A DNA stretch of 64,000 nt from Ditylenchus dipsaci. Lineage: Eukaryota > Nematoda > Chromadorea > Rhabditida > Anguinidae. Position 1 is the stretch's first letter, and each line of letters begins with the position of its first letter. Position numbers and translations under genes: made by a program. This document shows positions 1-10,849 of this stretch, in pieces. Under the pieces are notes generated by a model, which was not told the origin of the DNA, ran no database searches, and saw only the letters and a list, made by a program, of their open reading frames with translations. The stretch covers positions 1-64,000 of the forward strand of contig SADC01000021.1 of the NCBI GenBank assembly GCA_004194705.1, in the 5' to 3' direction.

Positions 1-401
1 TTTGGCGGCAAGAAGAGGACGAGACCGAGAAAGCTTCAGCAGTCAATTGGGAACCTGGAAATCACCCCAGCAACTAGGCATGGGCTCTGCATGAGGACAC
101 GCACTAGGCGCATCAACTCGGTAGGACTGAGGTTTGGGGAGCTCCTAGGAGTATCAACCCTAACATGATTTAAAGTATGACTGGATGGAGTCTTGGACTC
201 ATCACTAGATAATAGGCTAACAGCCATATCAAATAGTGCTCTGGCTAGTTCTTGTCTTAGAAAGACTAGAAGTATTTATATGACCAAGCCAACACTGGCG
301 AGCATATCACTGGAAGGGAAAGACTCACGGGTTTTGAGCTGGCGAGAACTGCCACGGCTTCTCAAGAATAGAATCGCTGGAGAGTCTCATAATGAAGGAA
401 C
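1..401. other. No supported feature
   Basis: Mixed-composition sequence to the left of the first mobile element. I see no conserved coding stretch, RNA gene or clear repeat end here. Short open frames exist but none resembles a known protein. Confidence 0.5.
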
Positions 402-986
402 ATTGGAGCGGACAAAGCTTTTTTTTGGAGCAAAAAAGACTTTTTTTTTGGGTCAAAAAGACTTTTTTTTGGTCAAATTTAGCTGGGTCAAAAAGACTTT
501 TTTTTGGGTCAAAAAGACTTTTTTGGGTCAAAAAGACTTTTTTTTTGGGTCAAAAAGAAACTTTTTTTTGGGTCAAAAAAAGTATTTTTTTTGGGTCAAA
601 TTTTTTTTTCAAAAAGACTTTTTTTTGGGTCAAAAAGACTTTTTTTTGGGGTCAAAAAAGACTTTTTTTTGGGGCAAAAAGACTTTTTTTGGAGCAAATT
701 GGCTTTTTCTTGGTGCAAATTTTTTAGATGTAGTTCTGCATTTTGTTTTGATTTTTTCGATATAATTTTTTATGTTTTGCTTGAATAGAGAAAAACTTCT
801 AAAAAACTGATGTATAAAAAGTATGAATATGAAATGAATATAAAATTTTTCTTTTGTTAAGAAAAACTAATCCTTTGTTAATGAAATTGGTTCCGCCATC
901 GAAGTGATGATTCAGAAATTAAATGAAAAGTCTGAAAGAAAGAAAGAATGACAATTTTTAGCTGGTGTGTTTATTTTGCAATGGTT

Positions 987-1347
987 CAACTTTGGAGCAA
1001 TTACGTATCAACACCCAGTCAACTTCGGTATACACACCCTAGTCAACTTCGGTATACACCCCAGTCAAAAGCCAGCTTGGGGGACCAAGGAAAATTTTTT
1101 TTTAATTTTTTTGGAAAAAAAAATTTAAATTTTTTTACAGAAAATAATTTCTAAAAATTAATAATTTTTTTTACGAAAAAATTTAAAAAAATTTGCCTTG
1201 GTCCCCCAAGCTGGCTTTTGACTGGGGTGTGTATACGAAGTTGACTGAGTGTGTATACCGAAGTTGACTGGGTGTGTATACCGAAGTTGACTGGGGTGTA
1301 TACCGAAGTTGACTGGGGTGTGAATACCGAAATTTAGCCCAACTTTG
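987..1347. mobile_element. Nested MITE with AGTCAACTTCGGTATACAC array
   Basis: Palindromic insert 995-1339 inside the larger element, flanked by 8 bp CAACTTTG (987-994 and 1340-1347). The left arm has two and the right arm about four copies of a roughly 22 bp word (GTCAACTTCGGTATACAC and its complement), so the arrays are unequal in length. The centre is a long A/T hairpin whose stems share GCTTGGGGGACCAAGG. Confidence 0.65.
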
Positions 1348-1392
1348 TATTTAACTTATCGATATACGATAATTTTTGCAGGTATCACCACA

Positions 1393-1797
1393 TTATTCCA
1401 TGGCCGACCAAGAACAATATTGGCGAGAACAGGCAAAGCAGCATTTGAGAAAAAAGACTTGAGAAAGCTGCCGAATGTTTCACGCGTGCAAATATCACCC
1501 AGCTTTATCGTGAGGCTTTTTGTGATGGCAAACAAGAACAAACCACCCATGACAGCCCATCCAACACTGCAAAATGTTACTCTGGTTGGGCTGCACCAAG
1601 ATGCTACTCCTGTATTATTGCAAGCGCTGGATTTGCAGCTCCGAATCAAAGCTACACTAACTGGGGACGCTACAAGACTCTTCGTTTTTCATTCTGCACA
1701 GTCTCTCCCAATTTTTTCGGGAATGGAGAATATCAATGCTCGTGTGTTATGGGAGCCAAAAGCAGCACTGCAAGCACTCTGTGATGTTGCTATGTGA
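1393..1797 (+). other. Unrecognised open frame inside the element
   Basis: An open frame runs to a stop at 1797. Another frame from about 1399, interrupted near 1452, also gives a coherent cysteine-containing reading ending at the same ATGTGA. I cannot match either to a known family or decide which is coding, or whether either is. Its position between the element arms suggests element cargo or a transposase remnant. Confidence 0.2.
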
Positions 1798-2351
1798 AAA
1801 TGGACTTGACGCTTACCCTCTTTCAGCACAACAAATCCCTTTGCACCACAAACAGAAGACTGGACGGCCACGCAAAATGAGTTCTGCTTTGCAGCAATAG
1901 ATTTTTTTCATTCATACTTTTTATACATCAGTTTTTTTAGAAGTTTTTCTCTATTCAAGCAAAACAATAAAAATTATATCGAAAAAATCAAAACAAAATG
2001 CAGAACTACATCTAAAAAATTTGCACCAAGAAAAAGCCAATTTGCTCCAAAAATCTTTTTTGACCCAAAAAAAGTCTTTTTTGACCCAAAAAAGTCTTTT
2101 TGAAAAAAAAATTTTGACCCAAAAAAAAAAGACTTTTTGACCCAAAAAAAGTCTTTTTGACCCAAAAAAGTCTTTTTGACCCAAAAAAAGTCTTTTTGAC
2201 CCAGCTAAAATTTGACCCAAAAAAAAGTCTTTTGACCCAAAAAAAATGTCTTTTTGCTCCAAAAAAAAAGCTTTGTCCCATTGGAGCGAGCAACATCAAT
2301 GCACAAGAGCTAAATTCAGAAAAATATCAACTACTCTTTCTTGTGCATTGT

Positions 2352-2767
2352 TGGGCTCTATATGTGTTCGTGGAACTCCCAAAAAATTTTCCTTGGTCCC
2401 CCCTGTTGTTTTTTTCGTAATTTTTTGTATTTATTCTTTCGTCATTTTGTTGTTGTTCCAAAAAATTGCTGTAACTACCCTTGCAAACAACAGTTTAGGC
2501 TTAGCCCTTAGGCTTCGGGTAGGCCAGCGTACGGAAGTTATGACTAATGAAGTGTGCGCAAACTCTCATTAGTCACAACTTCGTACGCTGGCCTACCCCG
2601 AAGCCTAAGGGCTAAGCCTAAACTTGTTGTTTGCAAGGGTAGTTACAGCAATTTTTTGGAACAACAACAAAATGACGAAAAAAAAATACAAAAAATTACG
2701 AAAAAAAAAACAACAGGGGGACCAAGGCAAAATTTTTTTGGGAGTTCCACGACACATATAGAGCCCA
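2352..2767. mobile_element. Long foldback MITE with TTAGGC-like core
   Basis: A nearly perfect palindrome of about 416 bp starting TGGGCTCTATATGTG and ending in its complement, with the turn at about 2550-2565. The arms contain degenerate telomere-type words (GGCTTAGCCCTTAGGCTTCGG). Immediate flanks share only TTGT, so the target duplication is unclear. Confidence 0.65.
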
Positions 2768-3348
2768 TTGTTGCCCCGTGTCTAATGTTTTCACGAGACA
2801 AATTGAGATTCAAATAAATCTTTTCTGGCGAGATTTCTCTGGAAATATTCCCATATGTTTCCTATAGGGATTCGCTGGAATGCGGGAAGGAAGCTGGGCA
2901 ATCCTTACAATACAAAGATCTCGATTTGGTCTTTTGACGTGTTTGACACGCCGTGGTGTGCCTAAATTCGAAAAAAAATTATCATGGGTTAAAATTCAAA
3001 AGAATCAATTTAGGCTGTTTTTAAACTCAGATCTTACGAAAAGTATGGGAAATTTTTGCGTGGACGCATGTAACCATCAAACGAACTACAGATTCAGAAT
3101 CAGCGTGAAAAGTGGAACCAGAAGGTGCGTTAATGTCAAATAAATGAGTTTTGCACCGTCTAGCAAAAATAAAAAAGAGTGACCAACCACAAATTAAAAT
3201 AGTAGTCAAAATCAGTGTTTCCGAAAATAAGACCTTTAATAACCCTACACCTACATTAACACCAAAAACTAAACATACCTACACCTACACTTGAAACTAA
3301 TCATACTCTACACCTACACGTACACTTAAAATGAAGCGTACACTTTTT
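2768..3348. other. No gene; CTACACC-rich tract
   Basis: No convincing coding sequence. From about 3240 to 3330 there are imperfect repeats of CCTACACCTACA, also found at 3990-4075 and just after 6603. The phrase TTTCCGAAAATAA recurs at about 3217 and 3988, suggesting a local duplication. Confidence 0.4.
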
Positions 3349-4520
3349 CAGTTTCAAGTCTTTTAAAAGTTGCCATTCACTCTCACTCTTAGTCTGCCTT
3401 TCACTGTCACTCTGACTTTGGACACACACTGAGAGTGAAACTGAGAGTGAGGGCCAAGTCTAGTGAGAGTGAAAAGTGTTTGTGTGTCCAATGAAGAGGG
3501 AGGTGAAGGTAAAAATCCGCTAATTGGACACGAGGCTTAAAGACCATAACCGTCGCCGACAACGAGAATTTCAAATGTTTGAATTCGCGCGGACAGTTCT
3601 CTTTCGTCTCGCACTGTACTCTTTTGACTTGCTTCGAATGATTCAAAGGTTCAAAATGATTCAAAGAGTACAGTGCGAGACGAAGAGAACTGTCCCGCGC
3701 GAATTAAAAACATTTGAAATTCTCGTTGTCAGCGACGGTTATGGCTTTAAGAACAATTTCACATGCAAATCGGGCACGCTCAGAATTTGAGGTTTGCCAT
3801 GTGGAAAAAAAATATTTACGTCAAAAGCTGAAAAGAGTTAGGATGACTAGCAAACTTCAAAGGTCATTTCAGCATCCTAGCCTACCCCAGTCACAGATCA
3901 TTTATATACGGTTTGAAAGCTGTCTTTTCTCGAAAATCGCGGTCGGTCTCCAGTGACTAACTGGCGACTTTTGACCAGTATTTCCGAAAATAACACCTAC
4001 ACCTATACATACTCAACAGTATGCCTTACACTTGAAATGAAACATACCTACACCTACACTTGAAATGAAACATACCCACAGGGCTTAAAATTCAAAACAT
4101 AATCACTTTAAAACAACAAAACGCCAAGATTTCAAAAAAGAATTTCATAAAAATGATTTTATTATTTTTATTTGCAGCAGAGAATATCTGAGCAGATTGA
4201 AAAGAACCGTAAAATTTTCCAAATATTTTTGCTGCATTTCAGCAAATTTGCTGTTTTTGCGAACCATGGTTTTAACACACATTTTAGGTTTAATGCGCCA
4301 TTTTACTTCAGAATATATACCTGAATCCCAAATTTATCAATGAAGCAATAGTAAAAAAATTTACTTTCATTGTTCCGAATTAATCTTTATTAACAAGCAA
4401 AGTGAGATGACAATGCAATAACGCAAATGTTTTATTGGTGAACTCATGTAGGCGAGCTACCGTAACAAAATCAACAACGATAGCCAGAATAAGACACTTG
4501 AAGAAGCTATGATCTTTGTA

Positions 4521-5018
4521 GAAGTATTCTTCTGGAATCTCCAATTCGCCTGAACGGATGGAATTCACGATGTCATGAAGGTAGCTGGCGACCAACATTG
4601 CAGCAACCGACTGAGCAGTACCTAAAGAGCGAAAGATACAAGCTTTTAAAGATATAAAAGAAATCAACATAACCGAAAATCTCCTTAACCGTTCCTTCAA
4701 GCTTCTTGGCCATGGATCGAGGACGCATCGGTCTGGCAATGTTGGTAATTTGCTCCACCGAAAGGTTTCCAGCGAAGCTTAACTAAAAATAGAATAGCAT
4801 TTGCTGGTAAAAGAGCATAGTGTTCGTACCATTCTTTGACTTTCTTTCTGTCTCTTGGCGGTTCTTTCAACACCTTAACTATGAGAGAGAGGCGACAGAC
4901 GGCACGACATCGACCTTAGCAACACGGTTCTAGATAGTCAACTTGCAAGTCACTTTCAGACCCTTCCAGTCGCTGTGGCTTTAGCGATGTCTTCAACTAG
5001 TCTTGCACCATTGAATCA
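4521..5018 (-). pseudogene. RPL12: Ribosomal protein L12 (uL11), C-terminal exons
   Basis: Large-subunit ribosomal protein of the GTPase-associated centre on 28S rRNA. The minus strand encodes, in order, DWKGLKVTCKLTIQ, a KVDVVPS stretch, VLKEPPRDRKK, an intron (about 4786-4828), then [20 protein letters not shown] and LEGTVKEI, a second intron (about 4632-4682), then TAQSV and [17 protein letters not shown]. This matches residues from about 55 to the end of the usual 165. The exon opens after TATTTCAG near 5018, but no N-terminal exon is visible up to 6 kb. Coding phase changes several times by single bases (for example in the TAQSVGCNV segment), and an open tail continues beyond the normal end. 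It is either an error-ridden partial gene or a captured pseudogene; introns exclude a processed copy. Confidence 0.75.
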
Positions 5019-5129
5019 CCTGAAATACAAAAAATATTGAACAACATAAACGACGAAAAAAATGCAAAACCACGGTGCTTTCCGTACAATTTATATACCA
5101 AAAGCTTACGGAGACGAATTTGACGACAG

Positions 5130-6003
5130 AGTTTCGACGACAGAGCTCAGAAACTTAAGATCGCCGAGATTCCAGCTTGGTATTCTTGCCACCCTTGTCA
5201 CCGACAATGCAGAGATAGAGTTTTTCATCAAATTCTCACTAAAGTCGAGCTTACATTTCATGTAATCGATTAAGTCGATCAGAGAGAACTTCAGGAACGT
5301 TGTCTAACCAAACAGTGGGGATTCCTTCTCTACTGAAGACTGCACTTGAAGGATAGAAGACAATTCTTTTTGAGAGCACAGACTTTATCGGTTGGCGCTA
5401 GAAATCCTTGTTGATCTAAAGACCAGGCTAACCAAAATATTGCGGAAAGCTGAAAAAATTACCTTCTGTAAATCAGAATTTAAGATAACGCCTTTCCTTT
5501 CCGTTGAAACGACCAGCACAATTTGAAATCTTCTAGCGAGTGAGCTTCGGCATAGTTCATTAGCTAAAGAATCAGTTAAATTGAACATATTTTCCATTAT
5601 ACAATGTACCTTCTCTGGCAGGAGAAATAATTCTAGTCGGCGGCGAACTTTACTGGACGCTTCTTCGTATTCCTTAAATAAAAGCGCTCTGTTTTTGTTT
5701 CGCGAAACGCACTTGCAATTCCTCAAAGAGAAGGGCCTTTGCTTCGACATCATCTTGAGCGTGTTTTGACTGCTTTGCTTCCTTTGGCCATTTTGCTAAA
5801 ACAAAAAACTTATAACCACTACAAAGAGTAAGGTGAAACAGCTTACAAAGACGAATTCGTGTAGCGCCTTAGCTCGCTCACAAGAATTTTCTAGCCTGCT
5901 TCGTGCGCTTATCTTCTCCATCTTTTTGATGCCGCTGCACGAATTTCAGATAAAGACGAACCATCTGACTCGGAGCACATTCTTCTGTGGTGACCATCTT
6001 TAG
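5130..6003 (-). pseudogene. Unrecognised spliced gene or fragment
   Basis: The minus strand carries lysine- and glutamate-rich coherent stretches: MVTTEECAPSQMVRLYLKF (from 5998), then KWPKEAKQSKHAQDDVEAKA, EYEEASSKVRRRLELFLLP followed by a plausible intron (GTACATTG...CTTTAG, about 5565-5610), then VFSREGIPTVWLDNVPEVLS and LYLCIVGDKGGKNTKL. Phase changes between blocks. I do not recognise the family. The GDKGG-TKL block could belong to a transposon-encoded protein, but that is a guess. It lies between the same CAGGG ends as the RPL12 fragment. Confidence 0.3.
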
Positions 6004-7329
6004 CTCTAAAAAACGAAGAATTTATTTTTGCATGAGATGCTCCAAATTTGCATTTTAAAGCTTCTCATACACCAAAAACGTAGCCCATACATTCAGCTAC
6101 TCGAAAAGTGAGCCGAATTTGTGTGATGTTTTTAGAAACTAGAGACCACTTGAAGCAAACAAGTGGCATTTCCCGAGTAAAAATAGGGGTTTTGCGTTTT
6201 TCATCTAACTTTTGTATAAACACCATAAATTGTATTTTTGCATACTTCCTTGTACAAAATGTAGAAAATTTTACTCCTCTATTGAGCCCCCGGTTATTTT
6301 TCGAATGATATGAGAGAATATGGTGGCGAGAAACCCTCTCAAGCTTAACAACCAAATTTTGTTTGAAATATTTTTTACATAAAATATATTGTGGTCTTAA
6401 ATTTTCAAATGTTTTATAAATGAGTGATGGCTTGTTCGAAAGCTACATTAAAGGCGAATCTAACCCACAAAATTGAACAGTAAACATTTAATATTTATTG
6501 ACCCCGTAGAAAAACATGACCCATAGAAATCACAAGCCAATTTTAATTTTTGATTTGGCGCGAAAATCCGAAAGTGATTATGTTTTTGAATTTTAAGCCC
6601 CTGTTACCCTACACCTACTGTTTGGCATACTGTACGATAACAGAACGTTTAAGTGTTAGCGTACTGTTGGCTGTACCGAAAAAGGTAAAAGAAATATTTG
6701 GTAAAAGGCACATTTGGTAAAAAAAACTTTTTGGTAAAAAAAATTTTGGTAAAGAACACTTTGGTAAAAATTTTTTTGGTAAAGGCACATTTGGTAAAAA
6801 TTTTTTTGGTAAAGGCACATTTGGTAAAAATTTTTTGGTAAAGGCATATTTGTAAAATTTCTTTTAGTAAGGCACTTTGTAGTTGTTTGTGTCAAAGACT
6901 TTCTTACTCCAACTTTTTCTTCTCTTTCCTTTCTTTCTCCAGGTTTCTATAGTCTATTTCCTCCCAGTAAAATTCTTCTTAATTGTACTCATTTTTCTAA
7001 CTTCAAATTATGTGTTAGATTAGGTTTGTCAGGACAAAATCAATATTTCACCCACGCAAACCCCAAAACGTGCGGTGGTTACTCCTGTCAGGTGGATGTC
7101 CACCTGGAGGCCTACAAAATTAAAATTTCTTTATAATAAAAAGAAACTTTTTTTTACTTAAAATTGTGTGAGGATTCGGCTTGTTAAGACCGAAATTGCG
7201 ACTTTAATACCACTCCAAACCTGGGTGGCTACCACCTGGACAGGTTGATATCCAGGTAACTCCAGAGTAGGGATAAATTCACCCAAATGACCTGAAGTCA
7301 AACGCTTGTTTTTTATATATCTTTCATTA

Positions 7330-7420
7330 TGGTGAAAAAGGTATGCCCTCAGGTGGATTCGAACACAGCGACCTAAATCTACACTTAGAATTACTAACAA
7401 CCCATCATGCAGTGTGACCA
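7330..7420 (-). repeat. tRNA-like SINE fragment
   Basis: On the minus strand GTGTTCGAATCCACCTGA resembles a pol III B box preceded by an A-box-like TAGTAATTCTAAGTG. The same head occurs at 7745-7805 and 9570-9630 on the plus strand. No full tRNA cloverleaf can be drawn. Confidence 0.35.
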
Positions 7421-7434
7421 ACCAGTGGTCGTCA

Positions 7435-7735
7435 CTTGGATCAAAAGTTGTTTTTTCACGTTTTCGGTTCCAAAACAACTTTCTGCACTAATTCGAGCAT
7501 CCTGAACATGGTTTGACAGTGGTAAATCACGTTTTAGCGAGAAATTTTTGAGTTATTGCTAACGATTGATTTGATAAATCAACTTGGCAATAACTTAAAA
7601 TTTCTTGGTAAACCTGATTTTACCACTGTCAAACATCTTCAGCGTACTCGAATCAGTGCAGAAAAATTGTTTTGGAACCCGAAAACACGAAAAAAAATTT
7701 TGATCCAAGTGGACGACCACTTGGTTTGGTTCGTC
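7435..7735. repeat. Palindromic MITE family (copy 1 of 3)
   Basis: Arms contain GATCCAAGTGG(A)CGACCACT, GTTTTGGAACC and TTTGACAGTGGTAAAA, meeting at a turn near 7565. Related palindromes occur at about 25910-26220 and 44205-44530, each within a different larger element. Confidence 0.6.
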
Positions 7736-7739
7736 CCTC

Positions 7740-7905
7740 TGGATGTAGTTCTGAGCGATTATAAGTGGTGATGTAGAGCTTGCTGGTTCGAATCCACCTG
7801 CCGCATACCTTATTTTTTTATCATGATTTTGAGTGTTGAGTGGTGTAGAAGTCCATACACTCATCACCAAGGTCGCTGGTTCAAACCCTCTAGTGCAATA
7901 GTTCT
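7740..7905 (+). repeat. Two adjacent tRNA-like SINE heads
   Basis: The first (7740-7805) ends in the B-box-like GCTGGTTCGAATCCACC; the second (7830-7905) has GAGTGGTGTAGAAG and GCTGGTTCAAACCCTC. Both fit A/B-box spacing of a pol III promoter, but the arms do not fold as a functional tRNA. Confidence 0.4.
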
Positions 7906-8902
7906 GAGTAGAGGACCTCGATCATGTCCTGGTCACTAGGTGCTTAACAGGGTTCGGGGAGCATAAGGTGCTTTTATATGGTTTGGAGAAACATCTATGG
8001 CCTCCGAAAACGGTGTCTCTGTGACCAAAACAGCCAATTCCGCGTCGAAATAAGATCTATGGCCAAAACAAGAAACTCTATGACTAAAAAAAATACCACC
8101 CGAAAATATCACGGAAAAAGTGCTTTTACCAAAAGTTTTCTTACACATGTGCTTTACCAAAAAATTTTTTACCACATGTGCCTTTACCAAAAAAATTTTT
8201 ACCAAATATGCCTTACCAAAAATTTTTTTACCAAATGTGTCTTACCAAATTTTTTTACCAAAAAAGTTTTTTTACCAAATGTGCCTTTTACCAAATATTT
8301 TTTAACTTTCTCGGTACAGCCTACTGTTTGCCGTACTGTCGTACTAACTCTTTTCAGCTTTTTGACGTAAATATTTTTTTTCCACATGGCAAACCTCAAT
8401 TCTGAGCGTGCCCGATTGCATGTGAAATTGTTCTTAAAGGACCATAACCGTCGCTGACAACGAGAATTTCAAATGTTTTAATTCGCGCGGGACAGTTCTC
8501 TTCGTCTCGCACTGTACTCTTTGAATCATTTTGAACCTTTGAATCATTCGAAGCAAGTCAAAAGAGTACAGTGCGAGACGAAAGAGAACTGTCCGCGCGA
8601 ATTCAAACATTTTGAAATTCTCGTTGCGGCGACGGTTATGGTCCTTTAAGCCTCGTGTCCAATTAGCGGATTTTTACTTCACTCTCACTCTTCATTGGAC
8701 ACACAACAAACCTTTCACTCTCACTATGACTTTGGCCTCACTCTCAGTTTCACTCTCAGTGTGTGTCCAAAGTCAGAGTGACAGTGAAAGGCAGACTAAG
8801 ATGAGAGTGAATGGCAACTTTTAAAAGACTTGAAACTGAAAAAGACTGAGAGTGAGAGTGAAAGGCAGACTAAAGGGCAATTTTTTCTAATTTTTTATTT
8901 AT

Positions 8903-8968
8903 TTCTGCACCCGGATTCGAACCACGACCTCCCTTCTAACTATACAAAGCACTACACCAACCCTTTCC
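8903..8968 (-). repeat. tRNA-derived SINE head
   Basis: The minus strand reads GGTTGGTGTAGTGC (A-box-like) and, about 30 nt later, GTGGTTCGAATCCGGGTG (B-box consensus GGTTCGAATCC). The T arm pairs poorly, so it is more likely a SINE or tRNA pseudogene than a working tRNA. Confidence 0.45.
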
Positions 8969-8999
8969 TTATTAGCATCGCCCAAAACTCACGTCGAAG

Positions 9000-9066
9000 T
9001 AGCCAATAGGCAGGGGAACGGTAAATTCGCCCATAGTAAATTCGCCTACAGGTAAATTCGCCCACA
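9000..9066. repeat. GGTAAATTCGCC word array
   Basis: Three near-copies of a 15-16 bp word GGTAAATTCGCCCAYA. The same word family forms ends at 38270-38290, 38805-38860 and 44128-44640, so this is probably one end of such an element. Confidence 0.5.
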
Positions 9067-9282
9067 AAATTTTTTTTATTTCTCAGGAACAAATAAACCA
9101 TGCTATCCACCCAAAATTGCGAGCTGAAAACTGTTTGTTAGGACCAAAATCCTGTTTTTGACTAACCAGAACCTCAATACTCTAGAAAGGTACCCACTCC
9201 AAAGTGCTGAACCCCGAAGTTTGGGGAATCATTGTGATTGAGCAGAAAAACAGTTCTATGTTATCCCGAAATGATTTACCTA

Positions 9283-9570
9283 GAGCCCAATAGGCAGAAA
9301 TAACTGGTTTTTTGAGGGTTGACTGAAGCGGGGTAAACTTTTTGCAAAAAATCGATTAAACGTTCTGAATTCCAGTCCGATGGGCTTAATCGCCCAGAAT
9401 TCCACACTAATCCACCTGAACCACTCAAAACCACCGTGAACCTGGAATTCTGAGCCATTAAGCCTATCGGACCCGAAATCTTGGTCCGCTCAATTGAATT
9501 TTCGCAAAAAGTTTACCCCCCCCCTTTAGTAAACCCCCAAAAAACCCAGTTATTTTTGCCTTTAGGGCAC
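9283..9570. mobile_element. Palindromic MITE, GTTTACCCC family (copy 1 of 3)
   Basis: Inverted arms contain TTTTTGGGGG-type ends, GTAAACTTTTTGC, ATCGATT and GGAATTCTGAG, meeting at AACCACTCAAAACCACC near 9430. Diverged copies sit inside the CCCCTCAAA elements at about 22500-22815 and 39635-39960 with the same central AACCACTCAAAACCACC. Confidence 0.65.
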
Positions 9571-9790
9571 TCTGGATGTGGTTCTGAGCGATTCTAAGGA
9601 GTGATGTAGAGTTGCTGGTTCGAATATTCGAAAATTCCGCTATTGGACACACGAAAATTGAGTGCAAGTAAGAGTGAGAGTGAAAGCGAGGGTAAAAATA
9701 AGTGTCCGCTAATTGAACACACACTGAAAGTGAGAGTGAGAGTAAGAGTGAGAGTGAAAGGAAATCCGCTAATTGGACACGAGCTTTAAA
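9571..9790. repeat. SINE fragment and GAGAGTGA-rich tract
   Basis: 9571-9630 repeats the SINE head seen at 7745 (TTCTGAGCGATTCTAAG and GCTGGTTCGAAT), then is cut off. 9645-9790 is a GTGAGAGTGA-rich tract with three CGCTAATTGRACAC motifs, the same module as in the arms at 3349 and 8838. Confidence 0.45.
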
Positions 9791-9990
9791 GGGCATGCCC
9801 GTGCCCGACACGGTGAAATTTGAATTTCCAAAAGGCGGAGACCAACTTTAATGCGTGAGACCAAAAAAATTCAAATTCAAATTTTCATTTCTATTGTTTG
9901 TGCTGTCGTATGTCAGACGTGTGTTACGTATTCTCTTGTAAATTTGAATATTCTGCCGTGTTACAGCCGACAGATAAAGAAAGTTCACCG
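9785..9990 (+). repeat. Dispersed promoter-like repeat (copy 1)
   Basis: Contains GGGCATGCCCGTGCCC, then CCAAAAGGC...GAGACC...TTTAATGCGTGAGACC, then AGACGTGTGTTACG. The same order occurs in the sequence directly upstream of PSMB3 (19145-19320, minus strand) and partly at 12410-12555. No coding sequence follows here. Confidence 0.55.
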
Positions 9991-10068
9991 TGTTCAGGTT
10001 TGTGTGTCATTTTTCAGTCGCTTCTAACTAGTGTTGAGGACCGGGGGTTTGAGCAAAAGATCAAGCAA

Positions 10069-10165
10069 AAAAGTTATGCAAAAAGCCTAAATAGGGGTTT
10101 CGTCCAACACACCCCTAAAAATAGGAGTTATTTTTCCCCTATGAAACCCCTATTTAGGGTCTTTG
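10069..10165. repeat. Hairpin around CTAAATAGGGGTTTC
   Basis: GCCTAAATAGGGGTTTCGT pairs with GAAACCCCTATTTAGGG across about 60 nt that itself contains ACCCCTAAAAATAGG. A short foldback of unknown origin. Confidence 0.45.
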
Positions 10166-10194
10166 CAGTTCCCTGACTATTCCAGTGTAAACCA

Positions 10195-10430
10195 AAAAAA
10201 AAACTAAAAAATCAAGAATGATTTTACCTTGACTTTAGGCTATATCTCATCGTGCAAAAATTATATCGTTATTCTGAAAGTACGTTTTGTTCAGCGCAAA
10301 ATCTTGACTTTAAGGGATAGGAAAAAAATCAGACCCATTTTCTTACTAAAAATCGAGAAAAACGACCTTGAAGTTTTAAAGTCAAGTTTTACCTTGACCT
10401 TGAACTTAACCTTGACTTTTGAAAACACTG
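10195..10430. mobile_element. hAT MITE half, CCTTGAC words
   Basis: Shares with the element at 11004-11486 the phrases TTGACTTTAGGCTATATCTC and AAAACGACCTTGAAG and the end TTTTGAAAACACTG. The left end is degenerate (CAGTGTAAACC near 10193). It abuts the next hAT element. Confidence 0.55.
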
Positions 10431-10787
10431 GTTTTGACTAGGCTTGGGCTCCGGATCGGAATCCGGCCGGAATCCGGTTTCGGATTCCGGTTTTTATTGG
10501 AAATCCGATCCGGAATTCGCCGACCCAAAGCTCAAAATCCGTAATCCGGCCGGTTCACAGCAGAAAAAGGATTTCCAATAAAAAGCCGGAATCCGAAATC
10601 GGATTCCGGCCGGATTCCGATCCGGAGCCCAAGCCTATAGAAAACCAATGTGCATTTCACTGATTAAAAAAATCCGGAATCCGGTACCGGATCCGGTTTT
10701 TAGACCGCCGGATTCCGTTATCCGGTTTTTTTCGAAAAATCCGATCCGGTATCCGCCGGACCCCTAGAGCCCAAGCATAGTTTTGAC
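10431..10787. mobile_element. hAT MITE with GGATTCCGG words
   Basis: Element 10439-10779 begins TAGGCTTGGGCTC and ends GAGCCCAAGCATA, flanked by 8 bp GTTTTGAC (10431-10438 and 10780-10787). The interior is built of GATCCGG and GGAATCCGG words in mirrored order. Eight-bp duplications and TA-G ends fit hAT. Confidence 0.7.
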
Positions 10788-10849
10788 GCAAAATGAGTGT
10801 AAATTGAACGATCCAAAAAAAATTTCTGGTCCCGCCTTAAACTTTTGAA

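Larger units (their letters stand above)
402..2288. mobile_element. MULE-like element with word-array inverted repeats
   Basis: Element 411-2279 is flanked by a perfect 9 bp direct repeat ATTGGAGCG (402-410 and 2280-2288), the duplication size usual for Mutator-like elements. Ends read GACAAAGC and GCTTTGTC(CC). Each end carries an array of a roughly 20 bp word of the type TTTTTTGGGTCAAAAAGAC (about 430-700 direct, 2045-2265 inverted), followed by a shared inner stretch (720-835 against 1905-2030), so each arm is about 420 bp. The interior holds a second array element and an unrecognised open frame. No transposase motif is recognisable, so the MULE assignment rests on duplication length and architecture. 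Confidence 0.75.
4079..6603. mobile_element. hAT-type ends enclosing host gene fragments
   Basis: Inverted ends read CAGGGCTTAAAATTC (4079) and its near-complement GAATTTTAAGCCCCTG (to 6603), followed inside by ATAATCACTTT on both sides, giving about 30 bp of terminal repeat. CAGGG ends are typical of hAT transposons. Flanks (CATACCCA, TTACCCTA) match at only 5 of 8 positions, so the duplication is unproven. Between the ends lie RPL12 exons with introns and a second spliced-looking gene, with no hAT transposase. This suggests DNA-level capture of host sequence, or old insertion of two related MITEs either side of it. Confidence 0.5.
6640..8345. mobile_element. Array element, word TTTGGTAAAAATTTTT
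   Basis: Both ends carry GGCTGTACCGA(A/G)AAAG followed by arrays of TTTGGTAAA words (about 6690-6870 direct, 8120-8300 inverted), with a variable spacer such as GGCACA between words. Interior: a palindromic MITE (7435-7735) and tRNA-like B-box sequences. Target duplication not resolved, so ends are approximate. It sits at the centre of the CAGTTTCAAG inverted repeat. Confidence 0.6.
3349..8838. mobile_element. Large element or inverted repeat, ends CAGTTTCAAG
   Basis: Arms 3349-3850 and about 8345-8838 are inverted copies of each other. They begin CAGTTTCAAGTC and run through TCACTCTCACTC tracts, a CTAATTGGACAC motif and a nested hairpin (about 3580-3720 and 8460-8630) built from CAGTGCGAGACGAA. 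CAG...CTG ends resemble hAT elements, but I found no clean 8 bp duplication. The interior holds the RPL12-bearing element and an array element, so the 5.5 kb span is a nest rather than one unit. The CTAATTGGACACGAG phrase also recurs at 9765. Confidence 0.6.

Noticed and set aside
193..788. Open frames over the 411-720 array (Phe/Lys-rich)
   Set aside because: They are translations of the tandem word; similar frames occur over most arrays (2012-2299, 6656-6895, 7978-8370, 26938-27226, 27690-28190).
1345..1797. Definite host gene between the arms of the first element
   Set aside because: Two frames are equally plausible and neither matches a family, so it is listed only as an unrecognised open frame.
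8903..8968. Functional tRNA gene
   Set aside because: A and B boxes fit but the T arm and acceptor stem do not pair.
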